Origin: Sphingomonas lacusdianchii
GTDB taxonomy: Bacteria; Pseudomonadota; Alphaproteobacteria; Sphingomonadales; Sphingomonadaceae
Length of the DNA stretch: 64,000 bases
Assembly (NCBI RefSeq): GCF_022664395.1
Contig: NZ_JAKRET010000011.1
Coordinates: 1-64,000 of the forward strand
Reading direction: 5' to 3'
Part shown: positions 20,512 through 29,987 of the stretch, piece after piece
Position numbering within the stretch: position 1 is the first letter of the stretch
How the letters are laid out: each line of letters begins with the position of its first letter
Position numbers and translations under genes: made by a program
Notes under the pieces: generated by a model
What the model was told of the DNA's origin: nothing
The model's database searches: none
The model's input: the letters and a program-made list of their open reading frames with translations, nothing else

Positions 20512-23379
20512 TCACTTCCTCAGCTCCGGGTCGGTGAAGAAGCCCTTACGCATAGCTTCATCGACCTCACCCCTCACGGCTGAGCCGGCCTCAACGGCGC
20601 CTGCTCGGATCACCCTCTTGGCATCTTGATCTGCCTTGATCGCAGCCGTTTGAGTATCGATCTGCGCAACGGTCGCAGACCCATCGCCAGAACCGCCAAC
20701 CGTTGGAACTGCGCGGAGGCCAGTCGGATGATAGCGAGCCTCAACGTCAGCAGCGCTTGAGACGGGGACCTTCGGAACGTCGACGAGGTCCGGCTCGTGC
20801 AAGCGCGGAGCCACGCCATTGTAAATGTCCTGCCGCTTTTGCTCAAGGAACCGGGAAACCATCTGATCGCGAGTGACCCGCTGCTGATCGCTAACCGCCG
20901 TCTCGTGAAGGCCGGGGGCATTCAACGCGGGCTTTTCGGCCTGTTCTTTCGCGTACCACTGAGCCAACTCCTGGCTCATATTCTCGCTCATCTGCATGCC
21001 GTGCGTCTCAGCATAGCTTGCATCATTGGATAGCTGCTGGGCCTTTTCGTGAAGCTGGCGGGCGCGCAGCTCATGCGAATACGCCAGCGACCGTGCGTCC
21101 TCGGTGCTAACGCTCGACGTCTGTGAGGTAGCAGCACGAACGGAGGTGCCGGATCTCGTGTAATTGCCAGTGCTCTGGTTCAGGTTTTCGCCATAGGACT
21201 GCTCGTTGCGAGTGCCATCGCCAATCGACGAGCCATCTTCAACGGAACGGGTTTGATCTTGGTTTTGACGAAGTGAGTCGGTTTGCTGGCCCGTCCAAGT
21301 TTTGCTCCCCTTGATTTGGGGCAGAGCACCGGCCAGCTTTTGTCCGAGGCTGGGCTTCTCCGGCAATTGCTGCGGCCCGTTCGGACCGACGGCATCTGCG
21401 GGGTTCGGCCTACCGGGACGCGCTGCCCCACCGCCGCCAAGCCCGACGCTCAGACCACCTGAGACAGAATCAATGACCTCAGCTCCGCGGCCGTTGGTGT
21501 TCGTGACACGGGAGGAGTTGTTGATCGCCCCGCGGTTCTCCAACGTATCGAAGGTCGAACCGCCAGTCCGAACGAAGCGATCGCTACCTACATTCGTCTG
21601 GACACCCGATCCGTTCTCTGTGGCCTTCGTGACGTCAGTCGAGGTGCCTTGTGCGCTTCGATCGGTATGGGTGGTGCTGAGGATCCGAGCGGCTGCGGCC
21701 TCCTCGCTCTGGGCCTCACGCTCCAGCATACTCGCAGCCTGTCGCATTTCTGAGACATACCCAGTCGAAAGTGTCGGCGTGACCGATAGCCGGGACATCG
21801 CACCGGTTGTGTCGGTAACGACGAAGCCGTTGCCATGGCTCGTCGACGTCGCACCGTTATCGTGCCGGTATGAGTAAGCGCCGGCACCGCTGGTGTACGA
21901 CATGGCGTCAGACCACTGGTTGGCCTGCCGCATGTTCGACGTCGAATTGGCAAAACTGGTATTACCATAGGAATAGTTGCCGGTCGTCTGTTCGGCCGCA
22001 GCCGCTTCCGCTGCGTTCTGAGCCGGGTTGAGGACCGACGTCGCCTGACCCGAAATGCTCATCGCGCCCTTGGCGAGACCCGCCGCCAGGAAGGGGACGC
22101 TCATCAGCATGAACCCAGCGATCGTGGCCGTCTCGGCATTGACGGCACCGATGCCCGCAAACGTGCCTAGCGACATACCTCCTTCCGCTGCGCCCTGAGC
22201 GGCACTGGTGGCGCGCGTCATGCAGATCATGTGGAGGATGACGTAAAGCGGCCCCCAAGACGCGAGGTAGAAGAACCCGGTCAGATAGCCCTTGAGAGCC
22301 CCGACCCCCGTTTGAGGCATCAGGAAGAGCGGGAAGATCACCGGGAACATCGCGTAGAACACGACCGTGAGCACGATATTGAGGATCGGAACCCAGCTCA
22401 TCGCCTGTTGGGCGATCGAGTTGTACGTGTTGCGCGCCTGAATGTCCGCCCGCGTCGTCGCGAAGGTGTCGATCGACGCCGCGCCCGGACCGCCGGCCAT
22501 GCCATCCCGCGCTTGCATGAAGGCGTTGATCGCCGTGTTCTGCCGCATCACGGCCTCGTAGTTGGCGCTCGAGGCGGTGAAGGCCTGATTGACGATCGGA
22601 ACGTCGGCGCGGAGCTTTGCCGATGCGACGGCGGTTGAGAGCTTGGGGAAGGCCTGCTTCGACCAGATCGGCGTGTGCGCCGCGATCATCGGCGTCCACT
22701 GCTCCGAAAGCAGGTTGTAGGCGTTGTTGCAGGTGATGATGTCACTCGTCACCGACGCACCGCTGCGGCTGACCCAAGGCTGCGACCGAGCCACAGAACC
22801 CGGCCCCATCGCAGTCCATAGATCCTTCGCGTTGGCTAGGTCGGTCATCGACTTCTGGCCGAGCATGATGTCGCCGAACACGCAGTTTTTGAAATGCGCC
22901 GACAGGTTGGTCGCAAACTCGGCGTCGCGGATCTCAAAATTGCGCGTCGCGTCGAAAAGGCGCGCGCCATAGACCATGCCGTTGGTCGAGTAGTTCAGCT
23001 GGCTTGGCATCGTGAAGACCGTCTCGGCCGTCTGGGTGAGCCAGTCACCGACCTGACTTGTGAAGCTCGCGATCACGCCCAGCCCGAGGGGCACGTTGGC
23101 AACGGTAGCAGGGGCCAGCGACGGGTTGATGCGGTCGGTCACCTTCACCGACACGGTGGGGACCATCAGGCACATGTAGATGAGCGTCGAGCCGATGAAC
23201 CAGTTCATCCAGACGCGGACGTTCATCGTGAAGGCGACGCACAGAAGCGAATAGATCAGGCCGAGGACCATGACGACGCGAAGGAGCGAGCGGTAGCCGC
23301 CCCCTCCTGTCCACGCTGCGACGGCGTTGAACGTGTTGACGATGTATTCGCCACCGCCGATCGTGAAGACCTCGACCAT
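20512..23379 (-). CDS. traG: TraG-like mating-pair stabilisation and entry-exclusion protein
   Basis: 955-residue inner-membrane protein of F-type conjugation. The N-terminal TraG domain has several membrane helices (SLLRVVMVLGLIYSLLCVAF, FIGSTLIYMCLMVP, ILNIVLTVVFYAMFPVIFPL, GFFYLASWGPLYVIL). The long Ser/Thr/Gln-rich C-terminal half is the periplasmic part that in F works in pilus assembly and mating-pair stability. It is the last gene of the operon, 11 bases after traH. Confidence 0.9.
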   Translation of the reverse strand: MVEVFTIGGGEYIVNTFNAVAAWTGGGGYRSLLRVVMVLGLIYSLLCVAFTMNVRVWMNWFIGSTLIYMCLMVPTVSVKVTDRINPSLAPATVANVPLGLGVIASFTSQVGDWLTQTAETVFTMPSQLNYSTNGMVYGARLFDATRNFEIRDAEFATNLSAHFKNCVFGDIMLGQKSMTDLANAKDLWTAMGPGSVARSQPWVSRSGASVTSDIITCNNAYNLLSEQWTPMIAAHTPIWSKQAFPKLSTAVASAKLRADVPIVNQAFTASSANYEAVMRQNTAINAFMQARDGMAGGPGAASIDTFATTRADIQARNTYNSIAQQAMSWVPILNIVLTVVFYAMFPVIFPLFLMPQTGVGALKGYLTGFFYLASWGPLYVILHMICMTRATSAAQGAAEGGMSLGTFAGIGAVNAETATIAGFMLMSVPFLAAGLAKGAMSISGQATSVLNPAQNAAEAAAAEQTTGNYSYGNTSFANSTSNMRQANQWSDAMSYTSGAGAYSYRHDNGATSTSHGNGFVVTDTTGAMSRLSVTPTLSTGYVSEMRQAASMLEREAQSEEAAAARILSTTHTDRSAQGTSTDVTKATENGSGVQTNVGSDRFVRTGGSTFDTLENRGAINNSSRVTNTNGRGAEVIDSVSGGLSVGLGGGGAARPGRPNPADAVGPNGPQQLPEKPSLGQKLAGALPQIKGSKTWTGQQTDSLRQNQDQTRSVEDGSSIGDGTRNEQSYGENLNQSTGNYTRSGTSVRAATSQTSSVSTEDARSLAYSHELRARQLHEKAQQLSNDASYAETHGMQMSENMSQELAQWYAKEQAEKPALNAPGLHETAVSDQQRVTRDQMVSRFLEQKRQDIYNGVAPRLHEPDLVDVPKVPVSSAADVEARYHPTGLRAVPTVGGSGDGSATVAQIDTQTAAIKADQDAKRVIRAGAVEAGSAVRGEVDEAMRKGFFTDPELRK

Positions 23380-23390
23380 GCCGTTCGTCC

Positions 23391-24866
23391 TTAGTTGAGG
23401 CCCTGCGCGCTCAGCCCGCGCGAGAAATTGAGCGAAGCGGCCATCGCCGGCGACATGCTGTTCTGCAGGGTCGATTCCAGCATCACGGATTTGTTGATGA
23501 GGAAGATCGTCTGATTAAGCTTGTCGTTCAGCTTGAAGTCGCGCTGCGAGTAGCGGTCACGTGCCGACGCCAGCTGCTCGCGCCATGCCTTGCTGACGTC
23601 GACGTCACCCGACTGGACCTGGACCGATGACTGGCTGATCCGATCGAGCATGTTGTCGATCATCGCCGAGAGCATGTTCACAGCGACGATCTCGGCAAGA
23701 GCGTTGGTCTCACCGGGATTGAAGCTCTGGTGTGCCATCGCTTGGACCGCGAGCATTTTGTAGAGCGGAATCGTCGTCATGTTGAGGAGCTGCTGCTCCC
23801 CGACGTCAAGCGCGCTGTCGGTGCGGATCTTTGAGTTGATCGAGTCGATCATGCCCTTGATCTTCGTGCGAAGCCCGGTCGCGATCTGAAGCGGCTGTTC
23901 GGAGACCTTGAGGCACTTCAGCTGCTCGTCGCACTTCAGAAACTTGACTGGTTGCCCGCCCGTGCCCGTACCATCGAGAAGGGCGGTGACGACCGCCTCC
24001 TCGGCAGGCCCATGAAAGACCACGGCCGGGCCGCCGTCATCGCCACCCTTCGGATTGACGATGATCGTGCCGACGAGGGTCATCAGGTATTCCGAGAACG
24101 CCTGATCGAAGGTGCCGAACTTGTTCGATTTCTGGATCGCGTCCCAGGTGTAGTTGCGCGGCGTGCCGGCCGCATTCTCCGCCACCTTGGGATCGGTGTT
24201 GGCGTCGATCGTCGACTCCTGCTTATTCCCCGGTCCGCACTCCTGACGGGATCGCGCCCAGTCGGAGAAGATGCCCTGACTGTTGCCGATTGCCGCGCAG
24301 ACATTCGACCGCGCCCCGGCCATCTTCGGCCACAAGCCACCCACCAGGCCCTGCGCCGCCTCGCACGACGAGATGTTCATCTGGTTCATCTGCTGTGCCT
24401 TGTTGGCCATGCCATCCATGACCTTGCCGATTTCCGGCGAGACGCTGTCGATCGCGAGCTGGAAGGCGAAACCGAGCGCATTGTTGGCGGTCGCCTTCAG
24501 CATGGCGACCATCTCGGCGCCGTTGATAAACGAGAAGGAGCCCGTGAAGATATCGATGCCGCCACACCCCGCGCGAACGCTCGGCATCTGCAGGTTTAGC
24601 GGCTGCACGCTCTTTTGCGGGAAGCGGGTCCAGACATTGCCCATCGAATAATATCCAGCACTCTGGCCCTGATAGGCGCTCGGTCCGGTGACGTTGGCCG
24701 CGCCCCCCGCGTCCTGGAAGAAGCTGTTCATCTGCCCAGCGACGTCGGCGCGCGCGATGTCGACCGGGATCATGCTCGCCGCCCCAAGGCACGCGACGAC
24801 CGCGGCGGAACGCCGCAGGAAGACGCGGAAGGAAGAGGGGCGACGGTTGGGGGCGGGCGTGTTCAT
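23391..24866 (-). CDS. traH: TraH, conjugal pilus assembly protein
   Basis: 491 residues from the ATG at 24866, which overlaps the traF stop by one base (TGATG). The frame is open upstream but that is antisense shadow. The signal peptide spans about residues 15-39 (VVACLGAASMIPVDIARADV). Family marks include AGCGGIDIFTGSFSFINGAEMVAML, paired cysteines and a helical C-terminus. TraH is a periplasmic assembly factor in the traF-traH group needed for pilus extension. Confidence 0.93.
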   Translation of the reverse strand: MNTPAPNRRPSSFRVFLRRSAAVVACLGAASMIPVDIARADVAGQMNSFFQDAGGAANVTGPSAYQGQSAGYYSMGNVWTRFPQKSVQPLNLQMPSVRAGCGGIDIFTGSFSFINGAEMVAMLKATANNALGFAFQLAIDSVSPEIGKVMDGMANKAQQMNQMNISSCEAAQGLVGGLWPKMAGARSNVCAAIGNSQGIFSDWARSRQECGPGNKQESTIDANTDPKVAENAAGTPRNYTWDAIQKSNKFGTFDQAFSEYLMTLVGTIIVNPKGGDDGGPAVVFHGPAEEAVVTALLDGTGTGGQPVKFLKCDEQLKCLKVSEQPLQIATGLRTKIKGMIDSINSKIRTDSALDVGEQQLLNMTTIPLYKMLAVQAMAHQSFNPGETNALAEIVAVNMLSAMIDNMLDRISQSSVQVQSGDVDVSKAWREQLASARDRYSQRDFKLNDKLNQTIFLINKSVMLESTLQNSMSPAMAASLNFSRGLSAQGLN

Positions 24867-25780
24867 CAGAAATCCTGACCCGGCTTGGTGTTGGTGAGCA
24901 TGAAGATCCGCTCCATGATCTCGTCGGCCGACATGACGCCGAACCCGATGGGCACGGTCTTGCGGGTCACGGTGTCGAAGAGGACGAGAGCCGGCGTGGC
25001 CAGCGGCACGCCCATGCGCTCGCGCTGGCCGCTGTCGACCACGTAATTGGGGAAGGTCCGGCTCGGACCGCCATCGGTGGAGACGGCCATCACGGTCATG
25101 CGATGACTGTCGGCGACCGAGCGGAGGATCGGAGAGAAGACCTCGCACGCGGCGCAGCTCTGCGCGAAGAAGTAGAACATGCCGTACCGCTGGCCGATAC
25201 GAGACAGCGCCTGATCGCGCGTTGCGCTGCGATTATCGGTCCAGGCGCGCTTGCCGACGGTCGAGACCGGTCGCTGCAGCGTGTAGTCGATGTCGGGGTT
25301 CTGCCAAAGCGCGCGCTGCCAGGTGTCGGAGAAGGTGGAGGCCCGATCCAGCTGCTCGCGCTGATAGCGCACATAGGCGATAACGTTGGCCTCGGTCGGC
25401 TCGAGGATGGCGCGGTTCTTCAGCTCGTTGAGCTGTTTGGAGATCGCCTTCATCCGGTCCGTCGCCGAGGCTTGAGCCTGCTGGGCAGCTTGCGGGGCCT
25501 TGGGCGGGGTCTTCGGACGCTCGCAGTAGAACCACTGTCCGAGGCGGCGCTGGCCGCAGTAGAAATCGTCACCCTGAGCAGGCGTATCGACGCTTGCCTC
25601 GAGGACTTCCGGCTGCGCCTGGTCCTCGTTGCCTGCATCGTCACCCGCATCGGCCATGGCGGCCGATTGGAGATCGAGCGACTGCGCCCCCGCCGGCGCC
25701 GCGACCGGCGCGGCAGCTGCGAGGAGCATGAGAAGCGTGGCGGCGACGCGGCCGCGGCGGTTATCCCTGATCGTCATCAT
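24866..25780 (-). CDS. traF: TraF, thioredoxin-like conjugal pilus assembly protein
   Basis: 304 residues from 25780, with GGGGAG upstream. The signal peptide contains VAATLLMLLAAAAPVAAPAGAQ. YCERPKT is a family mark. The thioredoxin-like domain carries FFAQSCAACEVFSPILR, so unlike F TraF it keeps a CxxC pair and could have redox activity. A VPLATPALVLFD cis-Pro-like turn follows. It acts in the periplasm in pilus assembly. Confidence 0.92.
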   Translation of the reverse strand: MMTIRDNRRGRVAATLLMLLAAAAPVAAPAGAQSLDLQSAAMADAGDDAGNEDQAQPEVLEASVDTPAQGDDFYCGQRRLGQWFYCERPKTPPKAPQAAQQAQASATDRMKAISKQLNELKNRAILEPTEANVIAYVRYQREQLDRASTFSDTWQRALWQNPDIDYTLQRPVSTVGKRAWTDNRSATRDQALSRIGQRYGMFYFFAQSCAACEVFSPILRSVADSHRMTVMAVSTDGGPSRTFPNYVVDSGQRERMGVPLATPALVLFDTVTRKTVPIGFGVMSADEIMERIFMLTNTKPGQDF

Positions 25781-26168
25781 CGTCGTGCTCCCCGTCGAGC
25801 TCAATCATTGCGAGTTGAAGGACGTGCATCATCCGCGCGACGTCGAGCATCTTGGTGCCCTGATCGAGCATGCGGACGATCCCACGGAGGTGGCTGCGGC
25901 CGTGCTTGCGGCCCTTGATCGTGGCGCGCATCCCGCTGTCGCGGCGCACCAGCCAACCGGCGTCGACCATCCGAGGAAACGATCGCTCGATCTCTCGCGG
26001 GTCGATCTGACAGTCGAACCAGTGCCCGACCGTCTGTGCGACCTCGCCGGCTGACGTGCCGCGCCCGGAGCGGTGGATCCGCAGGAAGATGGCGAGGTCG
26101 AGCACCGACATATCGACGGCGCATGGTCCCCCCGGACCTTCCACATCATTTGCCCCCGTGAAGGTCAT
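25761..26168 (-). CDS. Small cytoplasmic protein inside the tra operon, winged-helix-like
   Basis: 135 residues, no signal peptide. LAIFLRIHRSGRGTSAGEVAQ followed by EIERSFPRMVDAGWLVRRDS has the shape of a winged helix-turn-helix. A helical part and an acidic tail (HDDDDDQG) follow. It overlaps traN by 23 bases and traF by 20, so it is translated with the secretion genes. It has no counterpart in the F operon. It might regulate the operon or act as a cytoplasmic accessory; both are inference. Confidence 0.65.
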   Translation of the reverse strand: MTFTGANDVEGPGGPCAVDMSVLDLAIFLRIHRSGRGTSAGEVAQTVGHWFDCQIDPREIERSFPRMVDAGWLVRRDSGMRATIKGRKHGRSHLRGIVRMLDQGTKMLDVARMMHVLQLAMIELDGEHDDDDDQG

Positions 26169-27939
26169 AATACCCCTGAATTTTCTGCTGGATGTCGGTC
26201 ATGACACTGACCTCGTCGGGCAATTTTGCGGCGTCCATGAACTCGGCATAGACCTCCGAAAAATCCATTTTCGACAGGTCGAGGCGCTGAAACTCCTCGA
26301 TGGTGAAGCCCTTGCAGGTCTCGTCCTTGGGCTTGCCCCACGGCTTGTTGATCTGCTGGCGGCCCTGCTCCTGCAGGATGCGGGATAGCTTGCTGCCGAA
26401 GCAGCAATAGGCGTCCTTCGACGTGACGCAGATGCCGAGAACCTTGTCCGAACAATAGGACCCGACCTTGTGGCACAGCCCCTTGTCGTCCTTCTCGTCG
26501 AGTTGCTTCTCGGCCGAGCTGCACAGCCAGGGCGTCAGCAACGGCACACCCTTGCCCGAACAGCAATTGGACGCGCCAAAAATCTTCTTGTTGCAGGTCC
26601 CGCGCTCGCCGGAAAAGACCGTCAGGTTGTTCGGATCGAACTGCTTGCCGGCGTCGCCGATCGAGTGAAGCGCGACGAGCGCGTCCTTGAACTCGGTCGA
26701 GGCTTCGCGCTCGATCTGCTCGCAGTTGCCGTTGAGGCAGTAGACGTCGTTGCCGCAGACATACTGCTTGTCGGTCGACGCCGGGTCATCCGGCAGCGGG
26801 CAGCTATAGACGCGCTGCGATACCTTGCAGGCCCCCGACTGGGGATCGTCGAGACATTCGTCGCGCAGGAATTTGCACTGCTTGTTGTCGTCCAGCGAGC
26901 CGCAGTCGCTCGCCGGTTCGAGCCGCTGGCAGGTAAAGGTGCGCGACCAGGCCCAGCAGCTCTGCGTCACTGGCACGCCTTCAATCGTGCGTGTTTCAGG
27001 GCCCTCGGTGCACACCTCGGCCGCCTGCGGCGTGCAGCTGGTGTCTGCGGCAAGCGACGGGCAGGTGCCCTCGTTGCGGGTGACGGACACGCTGACTTCG
27101 CCTTCCTTCTTCAGGTAGACCGTGCCGGTGCGAAAATTCTGGTGGCTACCCGTGTCACTGGCGGGAAGCTCGCTCGAACAGGAATAGAGCTGCGCCGTGC
27201 CGCTCAGCTTGCCCTTACAGAATTTGCGATAGTCCTCGACGTTGGTGCCGCCTGCGCCGAGGTCGATCTGCGCGTCGCAGATGTGCTTCGACACCGGCTC
27301 GGTACGGCAGACGCCGGCCGCGGTCCGAGCCTGCATGACGCTATTGCGGGCAAAGCCGTAGCCCTCGTTCTTGTCGAGAACGCCATAGTAGAAATAGCGG
27401 GCGGTGTTGACGACGTGCGGGACCATATTGCCGCGGCAGATCTCGTTGGCCTGCGTGACCTTCGAGCCCTTGTTGCACGTCGCTTCGTAATAGCCCTTCG
27501 AGCCCACCGATGGGGGAAGCGCGGTGCAGGTGCCTTGGCTTCCGCCAATGTCCTGCCCGCCGAGATAGGTCTCGGGATCCTTCTCGATCGCGGTGCCCCG
27601 CGAGGTCGCAGCGATGATTTCGGCATTGCTGAAGCTCGGCCGCGTGCCGCCCGTGTCGGTAACGGTGCCATAGGCGTCGCTCGTCGGCGCGGCGACCTTC
27701 CCATCCATCGTCAGCTTGTCGGGATCGTCGAAATAGCCCTTCTCTGGCAGATCGGTGCCGCCATAGCCGGGAAGCTCCTGCAGCTTCAGCTCATTCGGGC
27801 CGAGGGTATCATCGGCGCGCATCGCCTTGCCCATGGCATTGCCCTGCTGACGCGCCTCTTCGATCGTCGTCTGCGCGATGACGCCGCTGGCGCCACCCAC
27901 GAGGATTGCGAGAAACAGGGAGGCGGCGACCCGCTTCAT
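26146..27939 (-). CDS. traN: TraN, outer-membrane mating-pair stabilisation adhesin
   Basis: 597 residues, with a signal peptide MKRVAASLFLAILVGGASGV. The protein is very rich in cysteines (for example SKHICDAQIDLG, SNCCSGKGVPLLTPWLCSS, KDAYCCFGSKLSRILQEQ), as in F TraN, where disulfides shape the extracellular region that contacts the recipient. It starts one base after trbC ends. The nearby DsbC-like and TraF proteins would help it fold. Confidence 0.93.
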   Translation of the reverse strand: MKRVAASLFLAILVGGASGVIAQTTIEEARQQGNAMGKAMRADDTLGPNELKLQELPGYGGTDLPEKGYFDDPDKLTMDGKVAAPTSDAYGTVTDTGGTRPSFSNAEIIAATSRGTAIEKDPETYLGGQDIGGSQGTCTALPPSVGSKGYYEATCNKGSKVTQANEICRGNMVPHVVNTARYFYYGVLDKNEGYGFARNSVMQARTAAGVCRTEPVSKHICDAQIDLGAGGTNVEDYRKFCKGKLSGTAQLYSCSSELPASDTGSHQNFRTGTVYLKKEGEVSVSVTRNEGTCPSLAADTSCTPQAAEVCTEGPETRTIEGVPVTQSCWAWSRTFTCQRLEPASDCGSLDDNKQCKFLRDECLDDPQSGACKVSQRVYSCPLPDDPASTDKQYVCGNDVYCLNGNCEQIEREASTEFKDALVALHSIGDAGKQFDPNNLTVFSGERGTCNKKIFGASNCCSGKGVPLLTPWLCSSAEKQLDEKDDKGLCHKVGSYCSDKVLGICVTSKDAYCCFGSKLSRILQEQGRQQINKPWGKPKDETCKGFTIEEFQRLDLSKMDFSEVYAEFMDAAKLPDEVSVMTDIQQKIQGYYDLHGGK

Positions 27940-28683
27940 TTAGCTGGCCTTCGCCATGTTGCGCAGCGCGACCGAGGCAACACCAGCACCCGGTCCGCGC
28001 GCCGACACGAAGGTATCGAGCACATAGCGGACCGAGACGTTACCCGTGATGCGATCGTGCGCGGGCACCGCGGTGCGACAGTTAAGGCCGGAGCACAGGT
28101 CGAAGTCGGATGACACGGCCACGTAGGTCGGCACGGCCTGGATGTCGAACGCGCGGAAGAGGCGGGGATCGATGCCGACGTTCGAGAGCTGGTCCTTCTC
28201 GGTCACAACCTTGCTCAAGGCCTCGCTGAACGCCTTCATCGAATTACCGGGAAAGCCGCGAAAGACGACCACCCCACCGGCCTTCGCTGTGTCGGCGATC
28301 AGCTGACGAAGCGCCGGCACCGGCATCGACAAGCTGGCGAACGCGATGAACTGGGGCGCGTCGCCGCGCCCCGTCGACGAGACGTTCTGGCTGGCACCCT
28401 TGATGATTTCATCAAAATCGAAAGCACCGTCGCCGTTCACTGGCAGGTCGGCTTTCGCCAGCTCGACGAGGTTTCCGGTGGCCTTGGTCTGCACGGCGAC
28501 GGCCTCTTCGCGGAACGCTTCACCACGATTGCGAACGTGATCGGCGAACGTCTCTGCATCGCCCTGCATGGCCGCCGAGCGGCGCTTGATGGCGTCGAGA
28601 TCCAGACCGTCGACGGTCTGAGCGATTGCCTGGATCCCGCCGATTGTGGCGACCAGAGCGAGGACGATGGTGAAGCGACGCAT
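27940..28683 (-). CDS. trbC: TrbC, F-type pilin assembly protein
   Basis: 247 residues with a signal peptide (FTIVLALVATIGGIQAIAQ). The TrbC domain shows FIAFASLSMPVPALRQLIAD, VVVFRGFPGNSMKAF and the later FDIQAVPTYVAV, a thioredoxin-like arrangement without a CxxC. In F, TrbC is required for pilus assembly and works with TraW. Confidence 0.9.
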   Translation of the reverse strand: MRRFTIVLALVATIGGIQAIAQTVDGLDLDAIKRRSAAMQGDAETFADHVRNRGEAFREEAVAVQTKATGNLVELAKADLPVNGDGAFDFDEIIKGASQNVSSTGRGDAPQFIAFASLSMPVPALRQLIADTAKAGGVVVFRGFPGNSMKAFSEALSKVVTEKDQLSNVGIDPRLFRAFDIQAVPTYVAVSSDFDLCSGLNCRTAVPAHDRITGNVSVRYVLDTFVSARGPGAGVASVALRNMAKAS

Positions 28684-28695
28684 GTCAGTGGTTCC

Positions 28696-29712
28696 TCACA
28701 GGACGCAGCAGTTGCGCTTGCGCCAGACGAGGTAGCCCATGTCCTCGCCCTTTACGGGGAAGGCCCGGCCAGCCTGCGGGGGCATGGTCGAGGCACCGAG
28801 AGGCGAGCAGGCATACTTGCCGCTGACGGTCGGAATCGGGTTGGTCATCTGGACGCGGTATTGCTGCTTGCGCAGCACCGGCATCGGGTACTTGTTGCAG
28901 AGGCCCTTCGAGCCCATCGTGCCCCACGCGAGGCCCTCGCGGTGGATCTTGAAGGCGAAGCGCGCAAGCGCCAGGCGCGATGCCTGAACGTGGCCGATGG
29001 AGGCAGCGATGTTGCCGTTGACGGGGTACATCGGTCCCTGACAGCCAGCACACCAGAAGGTCGCATCGAGAGGTAGCTTGGCGGTCGCTGCGATGCAGTC
29101 ACCGGCACACGCGGCCTGCGCGATCGGTGAGGAGAAGAGCACCGCCTCAGGATTGATGAGCGCGGTAAGAGAGTCGTCCTGCCAGAGCGGATCGACCTCG
29201 GTCATATAGGCGATGTCGAAGGACGATTGCTCGAAACAGGCGAAGTCTGCGAGGATCTCCATCCAGTAGAGCAGCGGATATACGTACCAGTGGACATGCC
29301 ACTTTGACGTGTTCTGTCCGTTACCACCTTTCTGCGACGGCCCCGACAAATTGCCCTGTCCGATGTCGAAGCCGGGCGAGATCTTGGTCCCGCCGAGGTT
29401 CACGAAACACCATGGCTTCGTCGACACGTCGGCGAGACGCACCGGCTCCCAGAAGCCGGCCGAAATACCGATGCGCGGGACCGGTGATCCGCAGGCGCAG
29501 ACGGGCAAGCTGGGGTTGTCTGTATCGGGACGATTGCTCGGCCAGATCTTGAGGCCACCCACCGAAAGCGGGAACAGGCACGACCAGCACACATCCGTGA
29601 TCGGGTTCACGAACTTGCCGGTGCACTTCGACTGCGCCTCCGCGCGCGGGCTCAACACCGCCGACAGGGCGAACGCGAAGAGCGCGAGGGTGAGGAGGCG
29701 CAGGCCTTTCAC
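28696..29712 (-). CDS. traU: TraU, conjugal transfer periplasmic protein
   Basis: 338 residues from the GTG at 29712, with GGAGGAGG in front. The signal peptide is followed by KCTGKFVNPITDVCWSCLFP. Other marks are CACGSPVPRIGISAGFWEP and WCFVNLGG. Many cysteines are kept, up to the C-terminal CCVL. TraU is needed more for DNA transfer than for pilus assembly in F. It overlaps the preceding small gene by four bases. Confidence 0.94.
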   Translation of the reverse strand: MKGLRLLTLALFAFALSAVLSPRAEAQSKCTGKFVNPITDVCWSCLFPLSVGGLKIWPSNRPDTDNPSLPVCACGSPVPRIGISAGFWEPVRLADVSTKPWCFVNLGGTKISPGFDIGQGNLSGPSQKGGNGQNTSKWHVHWYVYPLLYWMEILADFACFEQSSFDIAYMTEVDPLWQDDSLTALINPEAVLFSSPIAQAACAGDCIAATAKLPLDATFWCAGCQGPMYPVNGNIAASIGHVQASRLALARFAFKIHREGLAWGTMGSKGLCNKYPMPVLRKQQYRVQMTNPIPTVSGKYACSPLGASTMPPQAGRAFPVKGEDMGYLVWRKRNCCVL

Positions 29713-29987
29713 GCGGCCTCCTCCGGCGAAGTGGCGGCGTCGAGGTAGGCGTTGTCCGCGCGGTTCTTCCGAAAAACGTAAAGCGCCGTGTGAAGGGCCG
29801 TCGTCGCGAGGACGGCCGCCACCACGAAGGACGCGGGGCGACCAAAGAGCTTCACAAGCGGAGAGATGGCGAGGACGCCAACCGCAGATGCCACGCACAG
29901 GAACTGAAAGGTGCGGCGCATACCGCGCAGCTCGGCCGTTTCCGGCGCTGCCATCGGCGTCTTCAGGAGATCGAGCCACAGAGGCAT
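29709..29987 (-). CDS. Small tra-operon membrane protein of unknown function
   Basis: 92 residues starting MPLWLDLLKTPMAAPETAEL. It has two membrane helices (FLCVASAVGVLAISPLVKL and SFVVAAVLATTALHTALYVF) and a polar tail. It overlaps traW by one base and traU by four. There is no counterpart in the classic F operon that I recognise. It may be an inner-membrane accessory of the secretion channel. Confidence 0.65.
   Translation of the reverse strand: MPLWLDLLKTPMAAPETAELRGMRRTFQFLCVASAVGVLAISPLVKLFGRPASFVVAAVLATTALHTALYVFRKNRADNAYLDAATSPEEAA

Noticed and set aside
26470..28113. 547-residue plus-strand frame opposite traN and trbC
   Set aside because: It is an antisense open frame over two clearly identified genes and has no recognisable domain.
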